Source: Roseiarcus sp963780825
Lineage (GTDB): Bacteria; Pseudomonadota; Alphaproteobacteria; Rhizobiales; Beijerinckiaceae
Length of the DNA stretch: 64,000 nt
Direction: 5' to 3'
Assembly: GCA_963780825.1 (NCBI GenBank)
Contig: CAWADL010000006.1
Location: 1-64,000, forward strand
Of this stretch, positions 36,088-45,166 are shown piece by piece (the first letter of the stretch is position 1; every line of letters starts with the position of its first letter). Position numbers and translations under genes: made by a program. A model generated the notes under the pieces. The model saw only the letters and a list, made by a program, of their open reading frames with translations, was not told the origin of the DNA and did no database searches.

Positions 36088-36634
36088 CGCGTTTTCCTTT
36101 TTGCGTGAGGCGGCCTCCTCGCCCTAGGGTTAGCAAACGGTTAACGCGTCGCAAAGGAAAGTTTGCCGGATTGGTTAATCGGCGTCCGCCATCTGCGATT
36201 TCGGGCCGAACTCCCGATCAAAAAACCACACCCCGCAGAATTTTCCCGTCCGGCTGTTTTAAATACGTCGCTTGTTACTTTATGTAAGTGCGAGCCTTGC
36301 GCAACGACATCAGTCGCCGTAACCTTGCGTACTTGGTGTCACGCAATTCGAATATTATTTAGAACGTTTTTATCTAAACAATAGTAATACATAGAACGAA
36401 TTAAGGTAGATATTTGTCCTTTAGATGGCAATCCATTGACAATCCCTATGCATTATTGTTTATTGCGGACGAGAGCATGGTCTTTCGCGGTCGTGGAGCA
36501 CCTCTGCAAGTTGCTTTGGTGGTCAGGCCGCGCGCAGTATCTTCGTAAAACGAACGTCGTTCCCGGAAACGGGCGCTTGTCTCGTCAACTCGCGCGTCGA
36601 GGGCTGCCGCCGTGCCAACCGCATTTCCCTTGCC
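36088..36634. other. Long AT-rich regulatory stretch before a sensor kinase
   Basis: A 547-base stretch with an AT-rich centre (about 36340-36440). A short open frame at 36436-36634 shows no family resemblance and runs on into the kinase gene in another frame. Promoters for the kinase operon and for the His-rich protein must lie here. Confidence 0.5.
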
Positions 36635-37750
36635 ATGATCGCTTCGTCGCTACGCGCGATTCTCGATACCGCGGTCGACGGCATCATTCTGATGGACGCA
36701 CGCGGAACAGTGACGATGTTCAACTCGGCCTGCGAGCGCATCTTCGGATATGCCGCCGACGAGATCGTCGGCGGCGACATCAAGCGTCTTATGCCAAAAC
36801 CCTATCAGGACGAGCACGACCAATATCTGGTGAACTACCAACAGTCCCGCCAACCCAAGATTATTGGAACCGGGCGCCAGGTGGTTGGGCGGCGCAAGTC
36901 CGGCGAGACGTTTCCGATCGATCTCTCGGTGGGGGAAGCGATCAATGATCGCGGGGTCTACTATGTCGGGATTCTGCGCGATATCAGCGATCGCGTGCGC
37001 GCGGAGGAAGAGCGCCAACGTCTGATGGAGCAGCTCGCCAAGAGCAACGAAGAGCAGACGCATTTCGTACACGCCGCTTCGCACGATCTGCGCGAACCGC
37101 TGCGAATGGTTTCGGCCTTTTGCAGTCGATTGGCGAATGATTATGGCGACAGGCTCGATCCGCGCGGCGTCGAATATCTGTCGCTGGCCGTGGCGGGAAG
37201 CGAGCACATGAAACGAATGCTCGACGACCTCGTCGATTTCGCGCGTCTATCTGACGATGCGGAGCGTCGCTCGCGCTTCGACACCAACAGCGTTGTCGAC
37301 GAAGTCGTCGACAGCCTGTCAAACATCATGCAGCGATCCGACGCGAAGGTCACGCGCGGTTCCCTGCCTACCATCGCCGGCAACCCGATCCGCTTCGAAC
37401 GGCTGATGCGCAATCTGATCGGCAACGCGCTCAAATATGTCGCGGAGAATGTGCAGCCCTGCATCCACGTCGACGCAGCGCAAGAGGGGGCGTTTTGGCG
37501 GTTCTCCGTCGCCGACAACGGTATCGGCATTGACCCGCGGCACTTCGAGCGGATTTTCCTGCCGTTCAAACGGCTGAACGCGCGGGGACGCTACGAAGGC
37601 GTCGGGCTCGGGCTGGCGATCTGTCAAAAGATCGTTGAAGGCTTTGGCGGCGCCATGTCCCTCTGCTCCAGCGAGGGACAAGGTTCAACCTTCAGCTTTA
37701 CAATTCCAGCAGACCTCCCTCCAGACCAAGGCGAGAGCCATGACGCTTGA
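36635..37750 (+). CDS. FixL-like PAS sensor histidine kinase
   Basis: A 371-residue soluble kinase. Residues about 1-120 are a PAS domain very like the heme PAS of FixL: His61 (DEHDQYL) and Arg81 (IIGTGRQVVGRRKSG) are spaced by 20, as are the heme His200 and Arg220 of Bradyrhizobium FixL. A coiled linker leads to the phospho-acceptor His150 (HAASHDLREPL) and an ATPase domain with NLIGNALKYV, DNGIGIDP and GVGLGLAICQKI. Its end overlaps the response-regulator gene. It probably senses oxygen or redox through heme. Start at the first ATG; no membrane segment. Confidence 0.9.
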   Translation: MIASSLRAILDTAVDGIILMDARGTVTMFNSACERIFGYAADEIVGGDIKRLMPKPYQDEHDQYLVNYQQSRQPKIIGTGRQVVGRRKSGETFPIDLSVGEAINDRGVYYVGILRDISDRVRAEEERQRLMEQLAKSNEEQTHFVHAASHDLREPLRMVSAFCSRLANDYGDRLDPRGVEYLSLAVAGSEHMKRMLDDLVDFARLSDDAERRSRFDTNSVVDEVVDSLSNIMQRSDAKVTRGSLPTIAGNPIRFERLMRNLIGNALKYVAENVQPCIHVDAAQEGAFWRFSVADNGIGIDPRHFERIFLPFKRLNARGRYEGVGLGLAICQKIVEGFGGAMSLCSSEGQGSTFSFTIPADLPPDQGESHDA

Positions 37751-38210
37751 CGAGTTGGGAAGGCCGGCCGAAATCTTGCTGGTCGAAGACAATTACGGCG
37801 ACGTCCTGCTGACCCGCGAAGCGTGTGAGAGTCCGCGGTTGAGTATCCATCTCACGGTGGCCTCGGATGGCGAAGAGGCGCTCGTCATGCTGCGTGGAGA
37901 GCGGGCCGGCTTCGAAGGTTTCCACCCGGACCTAGTGCTTCTCGATCTCAACTTGCCGCGTATGGACGGAAGCGAATTGCTCGCCATCATCAAGGCCGAA
38001 CCGATCCTGCAACGCATTCCCGTCATCGTGTTGACCAGCTCCAAGGCTCAGATCGACATTCTCAAGAGCTACGACCTCAAAGCCAACAGTTACGTGGTCA
38101 AGCCCGTTGAATTCGAGCGGCTGCAGGAGGTTGTTGAATCGCTCGAAGGGTATTGGCGCCGCCACGCGTCGCTGCCAACGGCGGTCGAGGTTCGCCGCGA
38201 TGCCCGCTAG
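37740..38210 (+). CDS. Rcp1-like single-domain response regulator
   Basis: A 156-residue receiver without output domain. Acid pocket EDN (16-18), phospho-acceptor Asp69 (LVLLDLNLPRMDG), Thr/Ser in VIVLTSSKAQ and Lys in YVVKPVEF. It overlaps the kinase gene upstream by 11 bases and the next kinase gene by about 11, so all are one operon. It probably receives phosphate from the FixL-like kinase and hands it on. Confidence 0.92.
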   Translation: MTLDELGRPAEILLVEDNYGDVLLTREACESPRLSIHLTVASDGEEALVMLRGERAGFEGFHPDLVLLDLNLPRMDGSELLAIIKAEPILQRIPVIVLTSSKAQIDILKSYDLKANSYVVKPVEFERLQEVVESLEGYWRRHASLPTAVEVRRDAR

Positions 38211-38955
38211 GCCTCTGGCTCGGCGCGTCGAGGACGAAACGCCGATGGCGGTGGAGCATGAGCTGCAGACGCTGAGCTACGCGATTGCGCACGATCTGTC
38301 GGCGTCATTTCGCCATATGACGTCGTTTTCGCGCTTGCTGGCCGCTGAATTCCGAGACGGTTTGACGAAGACGCAGCAGCTCTACAGCGAGCAACTGCAA
38401 GCCGCCGGCCTGAAATGCGAGGCGATGCTTGAGCAGCTCGCCGCCTATTCACGGGTGCAGAGCCGCAATCTGGTCAAAGCGCTGCACGATCCGACATCTG
38501 TCTTCCGGCTTATCGCGCTGCGGCTGGCAGGCGCTGCGCCAGAGGGTGCGGAAATCTTGATTGAGCCGCTGGACCTGGTCTATGCGGACCCGGAGTTGCT
38601 CTCACAAGGAGTCGCCGCGCTGCTCGACAACGCGATCAAATTTCGTCGTCCAAGCATCGCACCCCGCATCTTGGTTGAGCCGGCGCACGACGAGGCTCAC
38701 TGGCGAATCCGCGTGCGCGACAACGGAATCGGCGTCGACCCCGCCTATCGCGAGGCGGCGTTTTCGATGTTTCGCAGATTGAACCGGGCGGAGGCCTACC
38801 CGGGCGCCGGCGCGGGCCTCGCCATCTGCCGGCGCATCGCGCGACGTCACGGCGGCGAGGTTCAGTTCGTCGATTGCAGCGAAGGCGCGTGCTTGGAGTT
38901 CGCGATTCCCCAGTCGGGCAAACCTTCGCGCCGTCGAGCGAGAAACACGCCATGA
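38200..38955 (+). CDS. Short histidine kinase without sensor domain
   Basis: A 251-residue kinase starting almost at its phospho-acceptor domain: His31 (YAIAHDLSASFRHM). The ATPase part has LLDNAIKFRRP, DNGIGVDPAYREAAFSMF and GAGAGLAICRRIARRHGG. With no sensor part it may act as a phosphotransfer partner of the neighbouring receivers. Overlaps the next gene by four bases (ATGA). Confidence 0.88.
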   Translation: MPARPLARRVEDETPMAVEHELQTLSYAIAHDLSASFRHMTSFSRLLAAEFRDGLTKTQQLYSEQLQAAGLKCEAMLEQLAAYSRVQSRNLVKALHDPTSVFRLIALRLAGAAPEGAEILIEPLDLVYADPELLSQGVAALLDNAIKFRRPSIAPRILVEPAHDEAHWRIRVRDNGIGVDPAYREAAFSMFRRLNRAEAYPGAGAGLAICRRIARRHGGEVQFVDCSEGACLEFAIPQSGKPSRRRARNTP

Positions 38956-40075
38956 CAACTTCAAGAACCATTCTCGCGGTTGACGACAACTCATTTGATC
39001 GCGAGATCATGACCCAGACGCTTTTAGCGGCGTTTCCAGACGCGCGCATAAGCAGCGTCGCGGATCCCGGCGAAGTTGAGGCGCTGTGTGGCGACCAGCG
39101 GTTCGACTGCGTGTTTCTCGATCAAAACATGCCGCAAATGGATGGGCTCACGCTGGCGCGGCGCCTGCGCCAATCCGACGCGCATATGCCGATCATCCTC
39201 GTCACCAGTATCGGCGATGAGATGCTCGCCGCCGAGGCGATGCGCAGCGGCGTCTCCGACTATCTCAGCAAGGCGCGGCTTTCGACTGAGGCCGCGCGGC
39301 GTGTTGTAGACCGCGCGATCCACTCGGCGGCGCAGCAGCGTTTGATTGATCAGCAACACGGGGAGCTGGAGACCTTCGCCTACGCGCTGGCGCATGATTT
39401 CAAACAACCGATCCGCCAGATCATGACCTTCTCGCAACTGATCACCGAGGAGTTGAGTGAGGTCAAGCACGCCGGCGTGGTGAAGCACCTCGGGTTCCTG
39501 ATTCACGCGGCGGGGCGGCTGGACAATCTCGTCGACGTGATGGTGAAATACACGCTATTGAGCCAACCGCCGGAGCTGACCGATGTCCGCCTCGACACGG
39601 TGATCGCTTCGATCCGCAGCTCGCTGACGCCGCTGCTGGGCGAATTGCGTGGTGAATTGGCGGTTCGAAACATCAAGACGGTGGTGCGCGGCAACGAAAC
39701 ACTTGATGATTCAGGTGCTGCAGAATTTGATTGTCAATGGTCTGCGTTACAATCGAAGCGCCACCCCCCGCGTCGAGGTTTTCGCGCGCAGCGAGGGCGG
39801 AAAATTGCGTGATTGAGGTTCGCGACAATGGCATTGGCGTGGAGGCCGAATTTTTGGCCGAGATTTTCAAGCCGCTGATCCGCCTGCATTCGCATAAGGA
39901 ATATCCCGGCAGCGGGCTTGGGCTTACTTTGGCCCGCAAGGCGATGGTGGCGCAGAATGGGGAAATCTGGTGCGAGTCCGAGCCCGATCGCGGGTCGGTG
40001 TTCAGCGTACGGCTGAAGGCCGCTAGCAAGAGCAACCGACGCCGGGTTGGCGCGAAGTTGGAAGCCGACGCCTGA
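38952..40075 (+). CDS. Receiver-histidine kinase hybrid, two frameshifts
   Basis: Residues about 5-120 are a receiver (acid pocket DDN, phospho-acceptor Asp57 in FLDQNMPQMDG), followed by a kinase with acceptor His148 (YALAHDFKQPIRQI). The ATPase part is in two other frames: QVLQNLIVNGLRYNRSATPR, then VIEVRDNGIGVEAEFLAEIF and GSGLGLTLARKAMV. Frame changes near 39705 and 39803 each need one base removed, giving 373 residues. It is the last gene of the plus-strand group and could be controlled by phosphate on its own receiver. Confidence 0.87.
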
Positions 40076-40105
40076 TCATGGAATACGCGGTCGCGCGAAG
40101 TCACC

Positions 40106-40218
40106 CCGTCATTGCGAGCGAAGCGAAGCCATCCAGCGTCGTGAGATCGTCAGCCAACCGGAAAGGGCGCCTGCCGCCGCATGGATTGCCGCGTCGCTTC
40201 GCTCCTCGCAATGACGGT
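40106..40218. repeat. Family C palindromic repeat (copy 3)
   Basis: CCGTCATTGCGAGCGAAGCG to TCGCTTCGCTCCTCGCAATG; interior closely like copy 1 (GTCGTGAGATCGT, GCGCCTGCCGCCGCATGGAT). Part of a gene-free stretch 40076-40442 that also holds a family A copy. Confidence 0.9.
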
Positions 40219-40278
40219 TCTTCAATTTAAAGCATGCTGCCTTATCGTTGAATTGTCATGGCGAGGATCAGGCGCCTC

Positions 40279-40407
40279 GCGGAGGGTCGGCCTCCAGGCC
40301 GACGTTGGGGCTCATACCTGAGCCGGCCGATCTGCGCCCGAAAAGGTCGGCGTGGACGCCGACCCTCCGACGGGCTTGTAGCCGCGATCTCCAGATCGCG
40401 GTTTCCA
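40279..40407. repeat. Family A palindromic repeat (copy 5) with a neighbouring small palindrome
   Basis: GGAGGGTCGGCCTCCAGGCC to GGCGTGGACGCCGACCCTCC spans 40279-40373, inverted relative to copies 2, 3 and 6. Directly after it GTAGCCGCGATCTCCAGATC with GCGG (40378-40407) forms another small hairpin resembling half of family B. Confidence 0.85.
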
Positions 40408-40442
40408 CATCGCGGCGACTTCCCGGCCATGAGGGAGCACCT

Positions 40443-40920
40443 CTAAAACGCGCCCTCGATCGCGCGATCCAAATCAGCGGCAATTTGTTTGCGCGACCAG
40501 GACTTCGTGATGAACTCGATCGCGCCAAAATGCATCGCCCGCCAAGCATCATTGCGCGCCTTGGACGACGTCAGGATCAGCGAGGGAAAACGCGGCCCCG
40601 GCACCGCCGCAAAATCCTCCAGCAACGAAAACCCATCCTTGCGCGGCATCCGAATATCAATCACCGCCAGGTCCGGGTTGAACCAACCACAGCGCACCAG
40701 TTCGAGCGCCTTGACGCCGTCCTCCGCCAGCAACACCTCGCGAACCCGCGGGATTGGCCTCCAGGATCTCCTTCACCAGGCAAGCATCCGCTTCATCGTC
40801 CTCGACCAGCAATATCTTCAGTCGCGGCGTCCCCGGAAAGCCGCCGAGGTTGGGGGAGGGCGGCGACGGCGAGAGGTTCGCCAGGGCGGAGGAGGCGAAC
40901 TGGCGCAGCACATTGATCAT
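40443..40920 (-). CDS. Single-domain response regulator, one frameshift
   Basis: Starts MINVLRQFASSALANLSPSP, then receiver strand KILLVEDDEADACLVKEILE. After a frame change near 40748 (one extra C) it continues VLLAEDGVKALELVRCGWFN, phospho-Asp in LAVIDIRMPRKDG and LILTSSKARND, Lys in FITKSWSRKQ. Corrected length 158 residues. One of three tandem minus-strand paralogues facing the plus-strand kinases; the downstream gene of the trio. Confidence 0.88.
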
Positions 40921-40958
40921 CTTGGTTCCTTTGCGAGAAGAAGATCCGGCCTCAGCCT

Positions 40959-41102
40959 AGAGCGGTTTCCGATCAGTTCGCATTCTTGTCATCCCCGCGA
41001 ACGCGGGGATCCAGGGGCTACCCGACGTGCGGTTGGACCCTGTGAGGACGGACGTACCGCGGCCCCTAGATCCCCGCGTTCGCGGGGATGACAAACCGCT
41101 CT
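40959..41102. repeat. Family D palindromic repeat (copy 2) with terminal inverted repeats
   Basis: The core TGTCATCCCCGCGAACGCGG/CCGCGTTCGCGGGGATGACA is flanked by outer inverted repeats AGAGCGGTTT (40959-40968) and AAACCGCTCT (41093-41102). The left flank CCTAGAGCGGTTTCCGAT resembles that of the copy at 55.4 kb. It separates two response-regulator genes. Confidence 0.87.
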
Positions 41103-41113
41103 CAGCAACCATG

Positions 41114-41596
41114 CTAGCCCACAGCCGCGATGAGGCGATCAATCGCCCACTTCAACTCGGGTTCGGCCTTCGGTTTGGTGACAAACTCGATCGCGCCGCG
41201 ATGTCGCGCGCGCGCGGCGTCCTTGCCGGATTTCGACGAGGTGAGCACCGCGCAGGGAAACAAGGCGCGCGGTCTGGCGGCGAGATCCTTCAGGAAAGTC
41301 AATCCGTCTTTACGCGGCATGTTCAGATCAACCAGAGCCAGATCAGGGAAGACACGGCGGCGATCGAACAGCTCCAAAGCCTCCTGGCCATCCTCGGCGA
41401 GTACAACATTGGAGACCCGCGGGTTTTCGCTAAGTGCGCGACGGATCAGATAAGCGTCCGCCTCGTCGTCCTCGACCAGCAACACTTGCAATCCGGGCGA
41501 CCAACGCGAATGAGACATCATCTTGTAGAGGTTCAACTCGCCGCTCTCAGCGAGCGATGAGGCGATGGCCCTGATTTCCAGCGAGGATATGGTCAT
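41114..41596 (-). CDS. Single-domain response regulator
   Basis: A 160-residue receiver preceded by a 35-residue leader (MTISSLEIRAIASSLAESGE). Acid pocket EDD (LLVEDDEADAYLIRRAL), phospho-Asp in LALVDLNMPRKDG, Ser in AVLTSSKSGKD, Lys in FVTKPKAEPEL. Paralogue of both neighbours. Frame intact. Likely an extra phosphate acceptor of the kinases on the other strand. Confidence 0.9.
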   Translation of the reverse strand: MTISSLEIRAIASSLAESGELNLYKMMSHSRWSPGLQVLLVEDDEADAYLIRRALSENPRVSNVVLAEDGQEALELFDRRRVFPDLALVDLNMPRKDGLTFLKDLAARPRALFPCAVLTSSKSGKDAARARHRGAIEFVTKPKAEPELKWAIDRLIAAVG

Positions 41597-41658
41597 GAGT
41601 GTTCGCTCCCTCTCGTAGCGATCGATTTCGACTTTCCGAGGCGCGAAGGACCGGCGCG

Positions 41659-42138
41659 TCAATACTTGGTGACCAGCTCGCCAAGCACGTTTTTCAGCTT
41701 CTCGAGGCCGTTTGGCTTGGTCACGAACTCCACAGCGCCGCGCTTCTTCGCGCGATAGGCGTCGGCGCCCGCCTTGGAGGAGGTCAGCACCACGGAGGGA
41801 AAAGCCCCAGAGTTTCGCAGCGCGATTTCCCTGAGCAACGCAAAGCCATCCTTGCGGGGCATTTTCAGATCGACGATCGCGAGGTCCGGCCCGCCCGCCC
41901 AGGCGTCGAGCAATTCCAGCGCCTCGACGCCGTCGCGCGCCACCCGAACCTCGGAGACCTTGGGAAGCTGGGAGAGCGCCCGCCGGATCAAATAAACGTC
42001 AGCATCGTCGTCCTCGACCAGCAGAACCCGCAATCGCTTGTTCGCGCGAATGTCGCCGGCGCCGGCCAGGCGCATAGGCGCGTGGCTCGGCGGCGCCGGA
42101 TAGGCCACATCATTCAAGAGCGAAAGCACCGTACTCAT
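41659..42138 (-). CDS. Single-domain response regulator
   Basis: A 159-residue receiver with a leader (MSTVLSLLNDVAYPAPPSHA). Acid pocket EDD (LLVEDDDADVYLIRRAL), phospho-Asp in LAIVDLKMPRKDG, VVLTSSKAGAD, and Lys in FVTKPNGLEKL. First gene of the minus-strand trio. The start at 42138 is preceded by GAAAGGCGGGTGAAC. The region 42139-42387 before cobT is AT-rich in part and holds the promoters of both genes. Confidence 0.9.
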   Translation of the reverse strand: MSTVLSLLNDVAYPAPPSHAPMRLAGAGDIRANKRLRVLLVEDDDADVYLIRRALSQLPKVSEVRVARDGVEALELLDAWAGGPDLAIVDLKMPRKDGFALLREIALRNSGAFPSVVLTSSKAGADAYRAKKRGAVEFVTKPNGLEKLKNVLGELVTKY

Positions 42139-42387
42139 GTTCACCCGCCTTTCTCTTGCTATTTCAATAATTGCAATACATGCAATCATAAGCAACGTTT
42201 ATGGTATCGTTAGATATGAGCTCGCATGGGTTAAAGTCGTGTTGAACAGCGAGGTGAATCGCGGGTAAAGGTCGCCCAAAGAAGCGCCTTCTACCCGTGT
42301 GGTTTACGGCGCGAGGGAGCGCTCGCCTTGTGGCGGCCAAGCGCTGCGTCCTATAAGGGGACGCCCCCCGCAAAGACCTCATCGATC

Positions 42388-44310
42388 ATGCCGACTGTAG
42401 ACGTCAAAAACCCCAGTAACCGCCGGCCCGGGCAGAAGCCCGATGCAGCGAACGAACCTTTCAAGCGCGCTTTGACCGCCTGCGCCCGCGCGATGTCGCG
42501 CCATCCGGAATTGGAGGTGGCTTTTTCCGCCGACAAGCCCGGCCTATTCACCGGGCCGGATGGCGCCAAGGCGCGGCTGCCCGAACCGCCGAAAAAGCCC
42601 AATCCGCGAGAGGCGGCGATCCTGCGCGGCGTCGCGGATTCGATGTCGCTGCGGCTCGCCTGCCACAATGAGGCCGTGCATCGCCGCCACGCGCCGCAGA
42701 ATGCGCCGGCGCGCGCGCTGTTCGACGCGGTCGAGCAGGCGCGGGTCGAGGCGATCGGCGCGCGGCGGATGGAGGGCGTCGCCTCCAATCTCGCCGCCAT
42801 GCTCGATGATCGCTACCACAAGAACCCCGCGGCCGAGGCGCGCGATCGCGACGAGGCGCCGCTGGAGGATGCCGTGGCGATGATGGTGCGCGAGCGTCTC
42901 ACCGGCTTGCAGCCGCCGGCGGGCGCGCGACGCATCGTCGAACTCTGGCGGACGGCGATCGAGGACAAGGCGGGCGCCGAGCTCGATAAGCTCGGCGGGG
43001 CGATCGAGGACCAGAAGGCTTTCGCGAAAGCCGTCCACAAGCTGCTCGCTTCGCTGGATATGGCCAGCGACTTTGAGGCGGAAGCTGACGAGCGCGAGGA
43101 ATCCGAGGACGAGGACAACAAACCCGAGCAGCCTGACGACGCAGAAGGGGAGGGGGAGCAGCAGGATTCCAAGGACTCCATGGAGATCGAGTCGCTGCAG
43201 GATTCCTCCGACGAACTCGAGGAAGGCGCGATGGAGGCCGCGGACGCCCCATCGGCCGAATATCCCGAGGACGCGGACGCTGGCGAATCCGAGGACCCCT
43301 CGGAGAACCGTCCGGCGCCGTCGAGCGGCGCCGAGCGGCGCGGGCCGGATTACAAAGCGTTCTCGACGAAGTTCGACGAGGTGGTCGACGCGCACGAGCT
43401 CTGCGAGCCCGAGGAATTGCAGCGGTTGCGCGATTATCTCGACAAGCAATTGCAGAATCTGTCGAGCGTCGTCTCCCGGCTCGCCAATCGTCTGCAACGC
43501 CGGCTGATGGCGCAGCAGAGCCGCTCCTGGGAGTTCGATCTGGAGGAGGGCGTGCTCGACGCGGCGCGGCTGCCGCGCATCATCATCGATCCCCAGCAGC
43601 CTCTCTCGTTCAAGCGCGAGAAGGACATGGAGTTTCGCGACACGGTGGTGACGCTGCTGATCGACAATTCCGGCTCGATGCGCGGCCGTCCGATCACGGT
43701 GGCGGCGACCTGCGCGGATATTCTCGCGCGCACGCTGGAGCGTTGCGGAGTGAAGGTCGAAATTCTCGGCTTCACGACGCGGGCCTGGAAGGGCGGCCAA
43801 TCGCGCGAAGCCTGGTTGCAGGCGGGCAAGCCCGCCAATCCCGGCCGGCTGAACGACCTGCGCCATCTCATCTACAAACCCGCCGATGCGCCGTGGCGGC
43901 GGGCGAGGAAGAACCTTGGGCTGATGATGCGCGAGGGGCTGCTGAAGGAGAACATCGACGGCGAGGCGCTGGATTGGGCGCATCAGCGTCTGTTGGGCCG
44001 GCCGGAGCAGCGCAAGATCCTGATGATGATTTCCGATGGCGCGCCGGTCGACGATTCCACCTTGTCGGTCAATTCCGGCAACTATTTGGAGCGGCATCTG
44101 CGCTTCATCATCGAGGAGATCGAGACGCGTTCGCCGGTGGAGTTGATCGCCATCGGCATCGGTCACGACGTGACCCGCTATTATCGCCGCGCGGTGACGA
44201 TCGTCGACGCGGAGGAGCTTGGCGGCGCGATGACGGAGAAGCTCGCGGAGCTGTTCGCGGAGACGCCGTCAGCGCGGCCGAAGCCTGGGCGAAAGCCTTT
44301 GGCTGCGTAA
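42388..44310 (+). CDS. cobT: Aerobic cobaltochelatase subunit CobT
   Basis: A 640-residue protein. CobT with CobS forms the AAA+ motor that, with CobN, inserts cobalt into hydrogenobyrinic acid a,c-diamide in aerobic cobalamin synthesis. The N-terminal half has RGVADSMSLRLACHNEAVHR; an acidic linker follows (about 230-320, many Glu/Asp); the C-terminal von Willebrand A domain has the metal site DNSGSM at about residue 426, then CADILARTLERCGVKVEILG and MMISDGAPVDDSTL. Length is normal. cobS is not beside it in this window. Frame intact. Confidence 0.95.
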   Translation: MPTVDVKNPSNRRPGQKPDAANEPFKRALTACARAMSRHPELEVAFSADKPGLFTGPDGAKARLPEPPKKPNPREAAILRGVADSMSLRLACHNEAVHRRHAPQNAPARALFDAVEQARVEAIGARRMEGVASNLAAMLDDRYHKNPAAEARDRDEAPLEDAVAMMVRERLTGLQPPAGARRIVELWRTAIEDKAGAELDKLGGAIEDQKAFAKAVHKLLASLDMASDFEAEADEREESEDEDNKPEQPDDAEGEGEQQDSKDSMEIESLQDSSDELEEGAMEAADAPSAEYPEDADAGESEDPSENRPAPSSGAERRGPDYKAFSTKFDEVVDAHELCEPEELQRLRDYLDKQLQNLSSVVSRLANRLQRRLMAQQSRSWEFDLEEGVLDAARLPRIIIDPQQPLSFKREKDMEFRDTVVTLLIDNSGSMRGRPITVAATCADILARTLERCGVKVEILGFTTRAWKGGQSREAWLQAGKPANPGRLNDLRHLIYKPADAPWRRARKNLGLMMREGLLKENIDGEALDWAHQRLLGRPEQRKILMMISDGAPVDDSTLSVNSGNYLERHLRFIIEEIETRSPVELIAIGIGHDVTRYYRRAVTIVDAEELGGAMTEKLAELFAETPSARPKPGRKPLAA

Positions 44311-44317
44311 CTCGTCG

Positions 44318-44932
44318 TCAGAGGAAGGCCACCGCGGCTCCGCCTGGAAACAGGCGCGCCACCTTGGCTTTTTGCGCGCCGATTTCGACGAGATCGCCGA
44401 CCTCCAGCAGCAGGTCGGTGAGAAACGCCATGCCGGATTTTGACACGTCGACGAGTTCCACGGGGTGTTCGTGGTGATCGGCAGTCACCAGCGAGACGTG
44501 GACGCCGTCCCGCTCGATGCGCGGGCTGTCGCGGCGATCGTCGGCGGGTGTGTCGGCGTGGTGCTGCAGCCACTCGATCTTGGAGGCGAGCTTCTCGGTC
44601 TTGCGCGGCGTGCAGAACAGCGCCAGCGCAAAACCGCGCGCCATGGTGCGCACGACGAGCCCTTCGAGGCGTCCGAGCTCGTCGATATAGGCGACCACGC
44701 GCTCGCCCGGGCTTGCGACCTTTTCAACCTTCAGCAAGACGCCAGTCGGCGACACGTCGACGGTTTCGCAAGCCGCCTCGCTGCCGTCCTCGAGCATGTA
44801 GCGGCCGGTGAGCGTCAGTCTCGCTCGCACATGCGTGCGTTTTTCTTCGAGCTCGGTGGCGCCTTGCGGCGGCTCGCCCTTAAGTATCCTGATCTGCTCC
44901 ACGCGCTTTCTCGCAGCAACCTTAAGTTGCAT
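44318..44932 (-). CDS. Two-domain PilZ protein (paralogue 1)
   Basis: A 204-residue protein with two PilZ domains. The first has RARLTLTGRYML and ETVDVSPTGVLLK (D-x-S-x-x-G), the second RDGVHVSLVTAD and VELVDVSKSGMAFL. PilZ domains bind c-di-GMP through an Arg-rich motif and the DxSxxG motif. Same length and order as the paralogue at 45167-45781, so the pair arose by duplication. Its end lies eight bases from the convergent cobT. Confidence 0.87.
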   Translation of the reverse strand: MQLKVAARKRVEQIRILKGEPPQGATELEEKRTHVRARLTLTGRYMLEDGSEAACETVDVSPTGVLLKVEKVASPGERVVAYIDELGRLEGLVVRTMARGFALALFCTPRKTEKLASKIEWLQHHADTPADDRRDSPRIERDGVHVSLVTADHHEHPVELVDVSKSGMAFLTDLLLEVGDLVEIGAQKAKVARLFPGGAAVAFL

Positions 44933-45166
44933 ACACCCTAGGCGAGGCGAATAAAAAATTCGTTCCAAGCCAAAGCCGTTGGTTCCGCGCCGCGAGTGAG
45001 GAGCGGATTTGGCCCGATCAAATTGGATTGATAGCGGCGCCATACGACCGGCGGGTCAGACGCGCCGCTTGTCTAATGCCTCGATAAGCCCCGAGGATCC
45101 GCCGTCACGACGCGGAAGCGGGCAATGCTCTGAAAGCATTGAGTAAACGCGTACCGACGTCAACGC

